Part shown: piece after piece, positions 7,690-15,672 of the stretch | How the letters are laid out: the number at the start of each line of letters is the position of its first letter | How positions within the stretch are numbered: the stretch's first letter is position 1 | NCBI GenBank assembly: GCA_021201335.1 | Contig: JAJQFD010000024.1 | Location: forward strand, 1 to 64,000 | Source of the DNA: Bacteroides sp. | GTDB taxonomy: Bacteria > Bacteroidota > Bacteroidia > Bacteroidales > Bacteroidaceae | Reading direction: 5' to 3' | DNA: 64,000 nucleotides | Notes under the pieces: model-generated | Database searches by the model: none | What the model was told of the DNA's origin: nothing | Seen by the model: the letters and a program-made list of their open reading frames with translations, nothing else | Made by a program: the position numbers and the translations under genes

Positions 7690-8697
7690 TTACTTTTTCT
7701 TCAAAATGGTTTCAAGAAGTTCTGGCGTAATATTCAGATTGCCTATTTTTCCAGCATTTTCTGCCAGTTCTCTGAAGGCAAGCGCAATGTTATTCCGTGG
7801 ATCTCCATTTCCAGACATGGCAGTCAGAATTCGCCAGTCAATTTCTTTGTAAGGCTTCAAAGTCGTTTCCAGCACAAAGCCCTGTGTTTCGGCTTCCTTT
7901 CGGTCGTTTTCAGTTTTCTGGCCGATTAGTATTTTACGCTGTTCTTCTACTGCGATGTCAGCTTCCAGAGACATTTCACGTATACGACGCTTATTTTCCA
8001 TGCGCTGCACTTCAGATTCCATCCTTTTTTCTTCAATCTGCTTTTGTTTTTCTTCTACGGCGATTTCCGTATTCATTTCAGATTCCCGGATTTTGCGTTC
8101 CTGCTCCACGGCAAAGTTTCGTCTTTCGTAGATTGCATGGTCGGCTTCTTGCTGCAATAGTTCCCGTGTTTCTGTTTCCAGGGCTTTCGTCATTTCAGGT
8201 GTAGCTCGAACAGCCAGTGTATTGGCCCCCAGTATTTCAATGCCCAGCATTTTGATGGCGGGAGAAGACGAGAGTCCCTCGAAGATACAATTTTCAATTT
8301 TCTTGCCGGAACGAATAGCATCTTTCAGCTTTGTATTATGAATAAATGAAGAAGTAGCTGTTTGAGCTTCATTGATGATACGTTGATTCAGCTTTTCAAT
8401 GTCGTTTTTCTTGTATATACCTTTATTATTAACGGTGAAATCCAGAATATCGGATAGCATTTTAGGATTGGTTACCTGATAAGTAATTTGTCCCTGGATG
8501 GTTACGGTTTGATAATCGCTGGTTGTTTCACTGAAAATGAAAGGGAGGTCATTACTACCCATCGGGATAGCCACGATTGAACTGTTGGGGGCGAAATAAT
8601 AAAATGCCAATCCGCGTCCTTCTCTTTTGAGTACTCCGTTAATGTAATGGAATACATAGGTCATCGCGTCGAATTTAATGTGTCTGATTCCGAACAT
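7690..8697 (-). CDS. SPFH/Band-7 domain protein
   Basis: A 335-residue protein with an N-terminal SPFH/prohibitin-like domain (residues about 20-190: YYFAPNSSIVAIPMGSNDLPF, IQGQITYQVTNP, GIEILGANT). A long charged coiled coil follows at about 190-280 (ERKIRESEMNTEIAVEEKQK), then a short C-terminal helical tail. No transmembrane segment or signal peptide is evident, unlike flotillins, so any membrane association would be peripheral. SPFH proteins assemble into large ring- or cage-like scaffolds. It is the first gene of a likely two-gene unit with the NAD-kinase-like protein. Confidence 0.82.
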   Translation of the reverse strand: MFGIRHIKFDAMTYVFHYINGVLKREGRGLAFYYFAPNSSIVAIPMGSNDLPFIFSETTSDYQTVTIQGQITYQVTNPKMLSDILDFTVNNKGIYKKNDIEKLNQRIINEAQTATSSFIHNTKLKDAIRSGKKIENCIFEGLSSSPAIKMLGIEILGANTLAVRATPEMTKALETETRELLQQEADHAIYERRNFAVEQERKIRESEMNTEIAVEEKQKQIEEKRMESEVQRMENKRRIREMSLEADIAVEEQRKILIGQKTENDRKEAETQGFVLETTLKPYKEIDWRILTAMSGNGDPRNNIALAFRELAENAGKIGNLNITPELLETILKKK

Positions 8698-9118
8698 AAT
8701 TGTAATATTTAAAAGGTTATTTATTATTAATGTGTTTTAATTACGCAAACAAAGTAACGGGATAAATTTGACTTCTCCAAATATATTGTGTAAAAAATAC
8801 GCTTTAATTTAATGAGTTGTTGATAATCAAGGCAAAAAGTGTTTTCATTAGTGCAATGGTACTTGTAAGAGAATAGAAATAATGAGGAAGAATTAAGACT
8901 AGACAAACTTGTTAAGGCTTTCAATCTTCGTTACATCATCAGATTTAAATCTCTCCAACCTCAAGTTGTCACTCATGTAATAAAATGAACTTGTTTTTTT
9001 CAATGACCTCATTATTAAAATTTAAGGATATACTTCTACTTATTAAAGAGATTATAAGTGGCAGCGAACTAAAATTCCCTACATTTGTTAGCATGTTAAG
9101 AATGTATATCATTTATAT
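8698..9118. other. Intergenic region between divergent genes
   Basis: No supported gene. The only feature seen is the -7 element of the LD-carboxypeptidase promoter near 9080. The rest is AT-rich sequence without recognisable motifs. Confidence 0.5.
9080..9087 (+). promoter_or_regulatory. TAnnTTTG -7 element
   Basis: TACATTTG matches the Bacteroidota primary sigma factor -7 consensus and lies about 35 bp before the LD-carboxypeptidase start. No strong -33 TTG is visible. Confidence 0.55.
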
Positions 9119-10060
9119 ATGGATATGAATAATTTAACCTATCCGCCTTTTCTATCCGAGGGAGACAAAGTCGTCATTGTCTCTCCTTCCGGTAAAATTG
9201 ATAAGAATATCCTGAAAAGCATGAAGAAAATACTTGAATCCTGGAAACTGAAAGTAAGTGTGGGCAAGTATGCGGGAAATTCATCGGCAGGCTATGCAGG
9301 AACCATTCGTCAACGATTAATTGATCTTCAATCTGCTATGGATAATGAAAAAATCAAAGCTATCTTTTGTAGCCGGGGCGGGTATGGGGTTGTACATCTG
9401 CTGGATAAACTCGACTTTACTAAATTCGCCCAGCATCCCAAGTGGATGATTGGTTTCAGTGATATATCTGCCCTGCATAATTTATTTCAAAAGAATGGTT
9501 TTGCTTCCCTTCATGCGCCTATGGGCCGCCATTTGGTAATGGAATCGGCAGATGATCCGTGTTCACTCTACTTGAAAGATATCTTATTTGGGAATATTCC
9601 TTCCTATACCTGTGAACCCCACAAATTGAACAGAAAAGGGACTGCCCAAGGAATTTTACGCGGTGGCAATATGGCAGTTTTAAACGGTCTTCGGGGAACG
9701 CCTTATGATTTTCCAGCTGAAGGAACTATTTTATTCCTGGAAGACGTAGGTGAAAAACCCCATGCCATTGAAAGAATGATGTACAATTTAAAGCTGGGTG
9801 GGGTATTGGAAAAACTCTCCGGTTTGATTATCGGACAATTCACCGAATACAATGTTGAAGATCGCTCTATCGGAAAGGATTTGTACAGTGCTTTATCTGA
9901 TTTGGTTAAGGAATATAAATATCCGGTTTCCTTTAATTTTCCAGTAGGTCATGTGGCGAATAACTTGCCATTAATCTGTGGCGCTGAGGTAGATTTCTCT
10001 GTAGGAAAGAAAACAGTGAGTCTGAACTTTATACCTCCTCAAACGGTTATTGACGAATAA
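9119..10060 (+). CDS. ldcA: LD-carboxypeptidase (S66 family)
   Basis: A 313-residue cytoplasmic peptidase of the MccF/LdcA family. LD-carboxypeptidases remove the terminal D-Ala from L,D-linked tetrapeptides during murein recycling. Visible family features are VSPSG near residue 22, CSRGGYG at 84-90, the nucleophile Ser in GFSDISALH (Ser114), and the C-terminal catalytic Glu/His region (GHVANN). The start may be at Met1 or Met3. A good -7 promoter element lies upstream. Its own end carries promoter-like sequence for the next gene. Confidence 0.9.
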   Translation: MDMNNLTYPPFLSEGDKVVIVSPSGKIDKNILKSMKKILESWKLKVSVGKYAGNSSAGYAGTIRQRLIDLQSAMDNEKIKAIFCSRGGYGVVHLLDKLDFTKFAQHPKWMIGFSDISALHNLFQKNGFASLHAPMGRHLVMESADDPCSLYLKDILFGNIPSYTCEPHKLNRKGTAQGILRGGNMAVLNGLRGTPYDFPAEGTILFLEDVGEKPHAIERMMYNLKLGGVLEKLSGLIIGQFTEYNVEDRSIGKDLYSALSDLVKEYKYPVSFNFPVGHVANNLPLICGAEVDFSVGKKTVSLNFIPPQTVIDE

Positions 10061-10065
10061 ATTTG

Positions 10066-10073
10066 TAATTTTG
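10066..10073 (+). promoter_or_regulatory. TAnnTTTG -7 element
   Basis: TAATTTTG lies 24 bp before the M28 peptidase start, just after the ldcA stop codon. It would give the M28-sufE pair its own promoter. Confidence 0.5.
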
Positions 10074-10096
10074 AAGCCGTAAATAATCATATACCC

Positions 10097-11092
10097 ATGA
10101 ATATAAAAATGTCTCTTTTACTTGCCATACTTCTGATGTTTTCAATCACTTCCTGCAAAACAAATAAGGGAGGTTCTCCTACTGTCGAAGAAGAAACCCG
10201 TACGGTTCCGGTTCCGGAATTTAATGCAGACAGCGCCTGTAATTATGTACAAGCACAGGTAGATTTTGGTTATCGCATACCCAATACCAAAGAACATGTT
10301 GCTTGTGGTGAATACTTAGCTGCCAAGTTGGAACAATTTGGAGCGACTGTTACAAATCAGTATGCTGATCTGGTAGCCTATAACGGAACAATTTTAAAAG
10401 CTAGAAATATTATTGGTTCATACAATCCGGATTCAAAAAAGCGCATTCTGCTTTTTGCTCACTGGGATACACGTCCGTGGGCTGATAATGACCCGAACGA
10501 AAAGAATCACCGCACGCCTATTCTAGGAGCTAACGATGGCGCAAGTGGGGTGGGTGTACTTTTAGAGATTGCCCGCCAGATACAGCAAGAGGCTCCTGCT
10601 TTGGGTATTGATATCATCCTTTTTGATGCAGAAGATTACGGGATTCCTCAGTTTGAAACCGTTTACAAAAAAAATTCCTGGTGCCTGGGTTCAGAATACT
10701 GGGCCCGGTATCCTCATGTGCCCAATTATAATGCCCGTTTTGGTATTCTGCTGGATATGGTAGGAGGTAAAGAAGCGACTTTTTATAAAGAAGGTTATTC
10801 CGAGCAATACGCTAAAAGTGTCAATAAAAAAGTCTGGAACAAAGCCAAAGAGTTGGGATTCGGTAATTACTTTATTACCGATAAACAGGGATACATCACA
10901 GATGACCATGTTCCTGTTAACCAGATAGCACGTATCCCAAGTATTGATATTATTTCATACGACCCGGATTGCGAATTATCAAACTTCGGATGCTTCTGGC
11001 ACACAGTAGATGATACAATGGATAATATTGATAAAAATACATTAAAAGCAGTGGGACAAACTGTTCTGGCTGTTATTTATAATGAAAAATAA
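10097..11092 (+). CDS. M28 family zinc peptidase, glutaminyl-peptide cyclotransferase type (lipoprotein)
   Basis: A 331-residue predicted lipoprotein with signal peptide and lipobox SITSC (Cys20). The M28 fold carries the metal-site segments FAHWDTRPW (His122), GANDGASG (Asp147), FDAEDYG (Asp180) and HTVDDTMDNI near the C-terminus. In Bacteroidales this family acts as a periplasmic or outer-membrane glutaminyl cyclase, forming N-terminal pyroglutamate on exported proteins. That activity is important where signal peptidase leaves Gln at position 1. Aminopeptidase activity is the alternative. It is followed 10 bp later by sufE, so the two are probably co-transcribed. Confidence 0.85.
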   Translation: MNIKMSLLLAILLMFSITSCKTNKGGSPTVEEETRTVPVPEFNADSACNYVQAQVDFGYRIPNTKEHVACGEYLAAKLEQFGATVTNQYADLVAYNGTILKARNIIGSYNPDSKKRILLFAHWDTRPWADNDPNEKNHRTPILGANDGASGVGVLLEIARQIQQEAPALGIDIILFDAEDYGIPQFETVYKKNSWCLGSEYWARYPHVPNYNARFGILLDMVGGKEATFYKEGYSEQYAKSVNKKVWNKAKELGFGNYFITDKQGYITDDHVPVNQIARIPSIDIISYDPDCELSNFGCFWHTVDDTMDNIDKNTLKAVGQTVLAVIYNEK

Positions 11093-11102
11093 GAATTAAG
11101 GT

Positions 11103-11528
11103 ATGTCGATTAACGAAGCACAGGATGAGATTATCGCAGAGTTCAGCGATTTCGAAGATTGGATGGATAGATACCAGTTATTGATTGATTTAGGGTATGA
11201 GCAACCTTCACTGAATGTCAATTATAAAACAGAGCAAAATCTGATAGAAGGATGTCAGAGCCGGGTATGGCTTCAAGCGGATTATAAAGACGGAAAGATC
11301 TATTTCCAGGCAGAGAGTGATGCGCTTATTGTCAAAGGTATTGTGGCGCTCTTAATAAAAGTACTTTCCGGTCATACCCCGGATGAGATATTGAATGCTG
11401 ATCTTTACTTTATTGATAGGATTGGGCTTAAAGAACATCTTTCTCCTACCCGAAGCAATGGATTACTTTCGATGATTAAACAAATGCGTATGTACGCTCT
11501 GGCATTTAAGGCGAAAGCAGGAGCGTAA
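11103..11528 (+). CDS. sufE: SufE family cysteine desulfurase-associated protein
   Basis: A 141-residue protein of typical SufE length. The sulfur-accepting cysteine is in EGCQSRVW (Cys51), followed by the conserved LIVKGIVALLIKVLSG region. SufE accepts persulfide sulfur from SufS and stimulates it in Fe-S cluster assembly. The other suf genes are not in the window, so here it is linked only to the upstream M28 gene, 10 bp away. It is convergent with the HTH gene. Confidence 0.92.
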   Translation: MSINEAQDEIIAEFSDFEDWMDRYQLLIDLGYEQPSLNVNYKTEQNLIEGCQSRVWLQADYKDGKIYFQAESDALIVKGIVALLIKVLSGHTPDEILNADLYFIDRIGLKEHLSPTRSNGLLSMIKQMRMYALAFKAKAGA

Positions 11529-11532
11529 ACGT

Positions 11533-11564
11533 AAAAGAAGAACAAACCATTATTCTTCTTCTTT
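11533..11564. terminator. Weak hairpin between convergent genes
   Basis: AAAGAAGAA at 11534-11542 can pair with TTCTTCTTT at 11556-11564. The element spans the short gap between sufE and the convergent HTH gene and overlaps the latter's 3' end. It is low in GC, so termination is uncertain. Confidence 0.35.
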
Positions 11565-11759
11565 ATACTCCAGAATATCGGCTGGCTGACATTCGAGTTC
11601 CTTACAAATCGCTTCGAGGGTGGAAAAACGGATGGCTTTTGCTTTACCGGTTTTCAGAATAGATAAGTTGGCAGGGGTAATATCTATCTTCTCTGCCAAC
11701 TCGCCCAAAGAGATTTTCCTTTTGGCCATCATAATGTCAAGGTTTACTATTATCGGCAT
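11550..11759 (-). CDS. Small XRE/Cro-type HTH regulator
   Basis: A 69-residue protein consisting almost only of a helix-turn-helix: ISLGELAEKIDITPANLSIL is the two-helix DNA-binding unit, followed by RFSTLEAICKELECQPADIL. This is the YozG-like group that typically sits beside a DUF2975 membrane protein, as it does here (gap 19 bp). It probably regulates its own operon. Confidence 0.87.
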   Translation of the reverse strand: MPIIVNLDIMMAKRKISLGELAEKIDITPANLSILKTGKAKAIRFSTLEAICKELECQPADILEYKEEE

Positions 11760-11778
11760 TTCTTTTCGTTGATGTTTT

Positions 11779-12423
11779 TTAAATTGTTAGTTCCTGTTCC
11801 TCTTTCATCTTTATCCCAATAGCAAAGACTTCTGCTACTACATAAGCCAGTACTCCCAGTAATAAACTCGTTACAGAAACAAGATCCGTAAAATATAGAT
11901 CATATCCTTTTAACTGTAATAAATTGGAAACAGTGAAACTTGTTTCGATCATAGGTAATAAACTACCTAAAAAAACTATAATTAATAAACCACCGGTCCA
12001 TCGCAGACGCGATACATTGGCCCAAATGAAGATTTCAGAACGATTAACAGCGATAATGAATTTAAAGAAAAATACTACAGCAGCAATGGCAGCGATAAAG
12101 GAAACGAGCAAAAGGAGATTGGCAATAAGATGTAAAGTTCCAGATTCTGTTTTGACACTTACAATTGCCTGCATATAAGAGACATGTACGTATTCGCCTG
12201 TCTTTTCATTGTAAAGGGAATCAGCCAGGAAGTTATCAATGGTAGGTAATAATCCGACTGCATGCATGTTGGCTGACATATCCAGCTTTCCTTTCTTGTC
12301 CATTTCCTGCACAGATTCGATACCAAGCTTCGCTCCTAAACCGGAATAATATCCATTAATAGACACTGAAACCAGGAGAATTAATATGATCAGTAAACAA
12401 AGAATGTTGAGACGCTTTTTCAT
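11779..12423 (-). CDS. DUF2975 family membrane protein
   Basis: A 214-residue protein with four predicted transmembrane segments, near residues 5-25, 98-128, 148-166 and 183-208. The short region between TM1 and TM2 is probably extracytoplasmic. The arrangement with a downstream YozG-like HTH is the usual one for DUF2975. The function is unknown. It lies 12 bp after the CPBP protease gene, so all three genes are likely one operon. Confidence 0.8.
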   Translation of the reverse strand: MKKRLNILCLLIILILLVSVSINGYYSGLGAKLGIESVQEMDKKGKLDMSANMHAVGLLPTIDNFLADSLYNEKTGEYVHVSYMQAIVSVKTESGTLHLIANLLLLVSFIAAIAAVVFFFKFIIAVNRSEIFIWANVSRLRWTGGLLIIVFLGSLLPMIETSFTVSNLLQLKGYDLYFTDLVSVTSLLLGVLAYVVAEVFAIGIKMKEEQELTI

Positions 12424-12435
12424 ACAATGAGGTGT

Positions 12436-13242
12436 TTATTTTATTTCTGTTTGTTCTTTCTTCCAGGGATAGGGAATTTGAATTTTATCCATGATCCAGT
12501 AGATTCCGATACAGATACCTAATGCAACTGCCAGAACGATGGCATATTGTACACTGCCTAATGATTCTGAAAAATATTCCATTTCCGGATATTTTGTGCT
12601 AAGAAAAACGGATAAACTATTGTTCAATACATGCAGGAGAATACAAGGAATCAGGCTGGCTGTTTTATAATAGATCCAAGCCAATACTACACCAATCAGT
12701 CCAGCGGAAACAACCTGTGCAGGATTGATATGAAAAATGCCAAAGATAAGAGCAGACAGGATAATTGCTTTGCCTGGATTATAGGTTTGCAATAAAGCCT
12801 TTGTGATAGCACCCCGGAATAATAACTCCTCCAATATAGGTCCCAAGAGAGTAATGCATGCGATACCCAGCCAGTTAGATTGTAAATCAGCAAAGCTTTG
12901 TTCCATCAGGTCGGGTAACCAGGGCATTAGTGAGAGAATAAATTCAATTAAAAACAGGAAAGCTGCGTAGAAAACAACTGAAAACATCAGATAGCTTGCG
13001 GAGATAGGAGACCACGTCACCTTTTCTTTGCTGATGTATCCTGCCTTCCAGAGGTAAAACGCCATCAGTACTATTCCAAGGAATAAAGCGGGAGCTAATG
13101 AATGGTTTTGTAAAGCCTCAACCGATACGGGCTGTTGCGTAACCATCAGGTAGACGACTCCTCCAAACATGGCTAGAATAGCACCGGCAGTCTGAAAGGC
13201 AAAATACAGCAGGACTAATTTGATAGATGTTTTCATATTCAA
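12436..13242 (-). CDS. CPBP family intramembrane metalloprotease
   Basis: A 268-residue polytopic membrane protein. The CAAX protease/bacteriocin-processing (CPBP, Abi) motifs are all present: EELLFRG in motif 1, FGIFHIN in motif 2, and HVLNN in motif 3. These supply the Glu and His residues of the glutamic-type active site within the membrane. Met3 is an equally good start. In bacteria such proteins are linked to bacteriocin self-immunity or protein maturation, but the substrate here is unknown. It is probably the first gene of an operon with DUF2975 and the HTH regulator. Confidence 0.87.
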   Translation of the reverse strand: MNMKTSIKLVLLYFAFQTAGAILAMFGGVVYLMVTQQPVSVEALQNHSLAPALFLGIVLMAFYLWKAGYISKEKVTWSPISASYLMFSVVFYAAFLFLIEFILSLMPWLPDLMEQSFADLQSNWLGIACITLLGPILEELLFRGAITKALLQTYNPGKAIILSALIFGIFHINPAQVVSAGLIGVVLAWIYYKTASLIPCILLHVLNNSLSVFLSTKYPEMEYFSESLGSVQYAIVLAVALGICIGIYWIMDKIQIPYPWKKEQTEIK

Positions 13243-13275
13243 ATACTAAAGATTACAAAAATAGCTGTTTTACCC

Positions 13276-13779
13276 TTATTCAGCTACACGTATTGCCAGG
13301 TAATTTTTAATCAGGTTTTGTTCCAGGAGTTTCCACTCGCTGTTCGATTCATCCCATTGATACGAGAGATAAGTAACAACACTATCGTTTTGGCTTTTAT
13401 TGTATACGGCCTTTTGCTGGTTTAAGGTGAAGCTTTCTGTATTTTTGTCCCATAGTGCATAGTCAATAATGGTATTGTTATCGTCTTTACTGATGGTCAG
13501 AAGGTAATAAGGAGTCCATTTATCCTCCTCAGCGTTCCAGCGAAATGCCTTTTTAGCAGTAACAAAGCCTTTTTCATCTTTTTGAAACTCATATTGCAAT
13601 TTAGGAGTGAGGTATTTACCGCTTCTGTCTAATTCGAATACAGTTTCCTTGTTTTCATTTTTGTCATAAATAAACTTATTACCCGTAGTTTGAGCAGTGA
13701 TTGCCGAAGTACACAAGAACATAATTGCTACTGAAATTGATACAACCAATGTAGTTACACTCATAAATGACTTTTTCAT
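13276..13779 (-). CDS. DUF3836-type exported protein
   Basis: A 167-residue protein with a signal peptide (cleavage probably after AITAQ, residue about 30). Repeated YxxWN/ED segments in the mature part (FRWNAEEDKWTPYYLL, SYQWDESNSEWKLL) recall the beta-strand repeats of DUF3836, a family largely restricted to Bacteroidales. It is predicted to be periplasmic or surface-located. No catalytic motif is visible. The 33-bp gap to the CPBP gene on the same strand allows co-transcription. Confidence 0.7.
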   Translation of the reverse strand: MKKSFMSVTTLVVSISVAIMFLCTSAITAQTTGNKFIYDKNENKETVFELDRSGKYLTPKLQYEFQKDEKGFVTAKKAFRWNAEEDKWTPYYLLTISKDDNNTIIDYALWDKNTESFTLNQQKAVYNKSQNDSVVTYLSYQWDESNSEWKLLEQNLIKNYLAIRVAE

Positions 13780-14121
13780 AATGCTATTTTTTAAAATTGT
13801 TATTCAATAATAAATTATCGTTTATCGATATGCAAATGAAAGCATTAATTTTTAAACTACCAAACTTTTTTATTGAAAATCGTCATATTTTTATTGTTTT
13901 TCAATATATAATTTCCTTTTCTCAATAAAACGAGTATGTGGGAGAAGAAATAAGTAGTTAGAAAGTAAGTTATAAAGGGTGACCTTATGTAGGATTAGGA
14001 ACTCAGCTAAAGAAGATGGAATGAGAAGAAGCGATTATAATCAGTTTATTTCATGATGGATTCCCACAGGGCAGGGTTATCCTTTGTGGACCCCTACCCG
14101 TGCGGACGTTACTAAATAGTT
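13780..14121. other. Intergenic region with one GC-rich imperfect inverted repeat
   Basis: No gene is visible. The only structure noticed is an imperfect inverted repeat between 14063-14076 and 14091-14105 (CCCACAGGGCAGGG against the complement of CCCCTACCCGTGCGG). It lies just beyond the ribF stop codon and may be that gene's 3' hairpin, though no clear U tract follows. Confidence 0.45.
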
Positions 14122-15051
14122 TTATTTCTTTATTTTCAAAATACTCTGCACAGTATCTGCGTCTTTATCCAGTTGCTCTACCAGTTCCTGTTTGTTGTTA
14201 AAACGCATTTCAGACCGAACGAATTCTACAAAGTGTAATCGAAGAGGAGTATGATAAATGTCTTTACTGAAATTGAAAATATGGACTTCAATACTTCGGT
14301 CCTGTCCGTTAAAAGTGGGGCGATAGCCTATATTGAGCATCCCGGCATGTTTTTCATTCTCTACTTCCACCCAAACAGCATATACACCATCCGTTGGGAT
14401 TAGCTTTTCCGGATCTTCCATATGTAAGTTGGCTGTAGGATATCCTATGCTGCGTCCGACTTTATATCCGCCTGTTACAATACCATTCAGACAGTAAGTA
14501 TAGCCCAGGTAGTCGGCGGCTTTTTTTACTTCTCCTTCCAGCAGAAGACGACGGATGACAGAGGAGCTGATAACTTCCTCATGAAGACTACAGGCATGGG
14601 CACGGATAATATTCATACCCAATACTTTCCCGAAATGGTGATAGTTATCAAAACTCTCACTCCGGTTATACCCGAACCGATGGTCGTGGCCAATTACAAG
14701 ACTCCTTGCGTTGAATTGATCTTTGAGGACGGTCTGCATAAACTCAAAAGCAGAAAGATGTGAAATCTGACTGGTGAAATCTAACACAAAACAGTAATCG
14801 ATACCTGTTTGGGCCAATAAGTTTATTTTCTCTTCGTATGTAGTTAACAAATCGGGTTTGTAGTAAGAGTTCATCACCTTACGCGGATGCACAGGAAAGG
14901 TAATAACTGCTGAACGTAATCCTTGTGTCTTTGCTGTCTCTCTCACCTGCTCAATCAAAAAACGATGTCCGGCATGTACACCATCAAAAAAACCAATACT
15001 GGCTGCACACGCTTCGGGTGAAACAGCCGGCATGTTGTGGATTATTTCCAT
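14122..15051 (-). CDS. ribF: Bifunctional riboflavin kinase/FAD synthetase
   Basis: A 309-residue two-domain enzyme of normal length. The N-terminal FMN adenylyltransferase domain has the nucleotidyl-transfer signature FFDGVHAGH (residues about 22-30) and VIGHDHRFG. The C-terminal riboflavin kinase domain begins near residue 185, with GYPTANLHMEDPEKLIPTDGVYAV. It makes FMN and then FAD from riboflavin in the cytoplasm. It lies 15 bp downstream of the HAD phosphatase gene on the same strand, so the ATPase, phosphatase and ribF genes probably form one transcript. Confidence 0.95.
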   Translation of the reverse strand: MEIIHNMPAVSPEACAASIGFFDGVHAGHRFLIEQVRETAKTQGLRSAVITFPVHPRKVMNSYYKPDLLTTYEEKINLLAQTGIDYCFVLDFTSQISHLSAFEFMQTVLKDQFNARSLVIGHDHRFGYNRSESFDNYHHFGKVLGMNIIRAHACSLHEEVISSSVIRRLLLEGEVKKAADYLGYTYCLNGIVTGGYKVGRSIGYPTANLHMEDPEKLIPTDGVYAVWVEVENEKHAGMLNIGYRPTFNGQDRSIEVHIFNFSKDIYHTPLRLHFVEFVRSEMRFNNKQELVEQLDKDADTVQSILKIKK

Positions 15052-15066
15052 AAGTAATTAACTGTA

Positions 15067-15672
15067 TTATTTGAACAAAGATCGCCAATCTTCCTGAGGA
15101 TTGCAACAATAACTACGAATTCCGAGTGATTCTGCTGTACGGCAGTTAGCTTCTGAGTCGTCAATGAACCAGCTTTCTTCCGGTTGGATACCTGCGTCAT
15201 CCAGCATTAATTTGAATATCTCCGGTTCTGGCTTTACCTGTTTTAACTCATAAGATAGATAGATGCGCCGGAAATAATCGGTTTCATTATATCCTTTGTA
15301 GGGAAATACATGTTTCAGCGACCATTCCCAATGGATAGCATTGGTATTACTTAACAGGTAAAGGGAATATTTCTTCCGTAGCTCCAGCAAGGCATCGAGC
15401 TTGTAGGTAGGAATTTGGAGGAGAAAACTATTCCAGGCTGCATCAATTTGATCATCCGTGGTATTATCCCCGATAAGCTCTCTCACTCTTTCCCGGAACT
15501 GCTGCGAACTGATAAGCCCCTTTTCCAATTGCATAAAAATACCCTGTTGCGCAAAGTTTCCGATGAGTTCGTCGATGTTTTGCAATCCAAGCTTTTTGAA
15601 GTTATCGATGCAACGTTGACGGTCAAGGTCAATCAGAACACCTCCAAAATCAAATATGATATTCTTTATCAT
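15067..15672 (-). CDS. HAD superfamily hydrolase (YihX-like phosphatase)
   Basis: A 201-residue HAD subfamily IA protein. Motif I is DFGGVLIDLD, motif II LLSNTNAIH, motif III the Lys in ELKQVKPEPEIF, and motif IV WFIDDSEANC. The helical cap (residues about 15-85) is like YihX, which dephosphorylates sugar phosphates and flavin mononucleotide. Position beside ribF makes an FMN-related substrate attractive but unproven. The start codon overlaps the stop of the upstream calcium ATPase by 4 bp, indicating translational coupling. Confidence 0.85.
   Translation of the reverse strand: MIKNIIFDFGGVLIDLDRQRCIDNFKKLGLQNIDELIGNFAQQGIFMQLEKGLISSQQFRERVRELIGDNTTDDQIDAAWNSFLLQIPTYKLDALLELRKKYSLYLLSNTNAIHWEWSLKHVFPYKGYNETDYFRRIYLSYELKQVKPEPEIFKLMLDDAGIQPEESWFIDDSEANCRTAESLGIRSYCCNPQEDWRSLFK

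Noticed and set aside
8727..8924. A 65-codon minus-strand frame in the gap before ldcA
   Set aside because: Low-complexity Ser/Leu/Phe composition typical of AT-rich non-coding DNA, with no start signal.
14063..14105. Similarity between the GC-rich hairpin after ribF and short sequences near 6660 and 24210 (shared CCCGTGCGGA-like strings)
   Set aside because: The shared stretches are too short and irregular to support a repeat family by eye.
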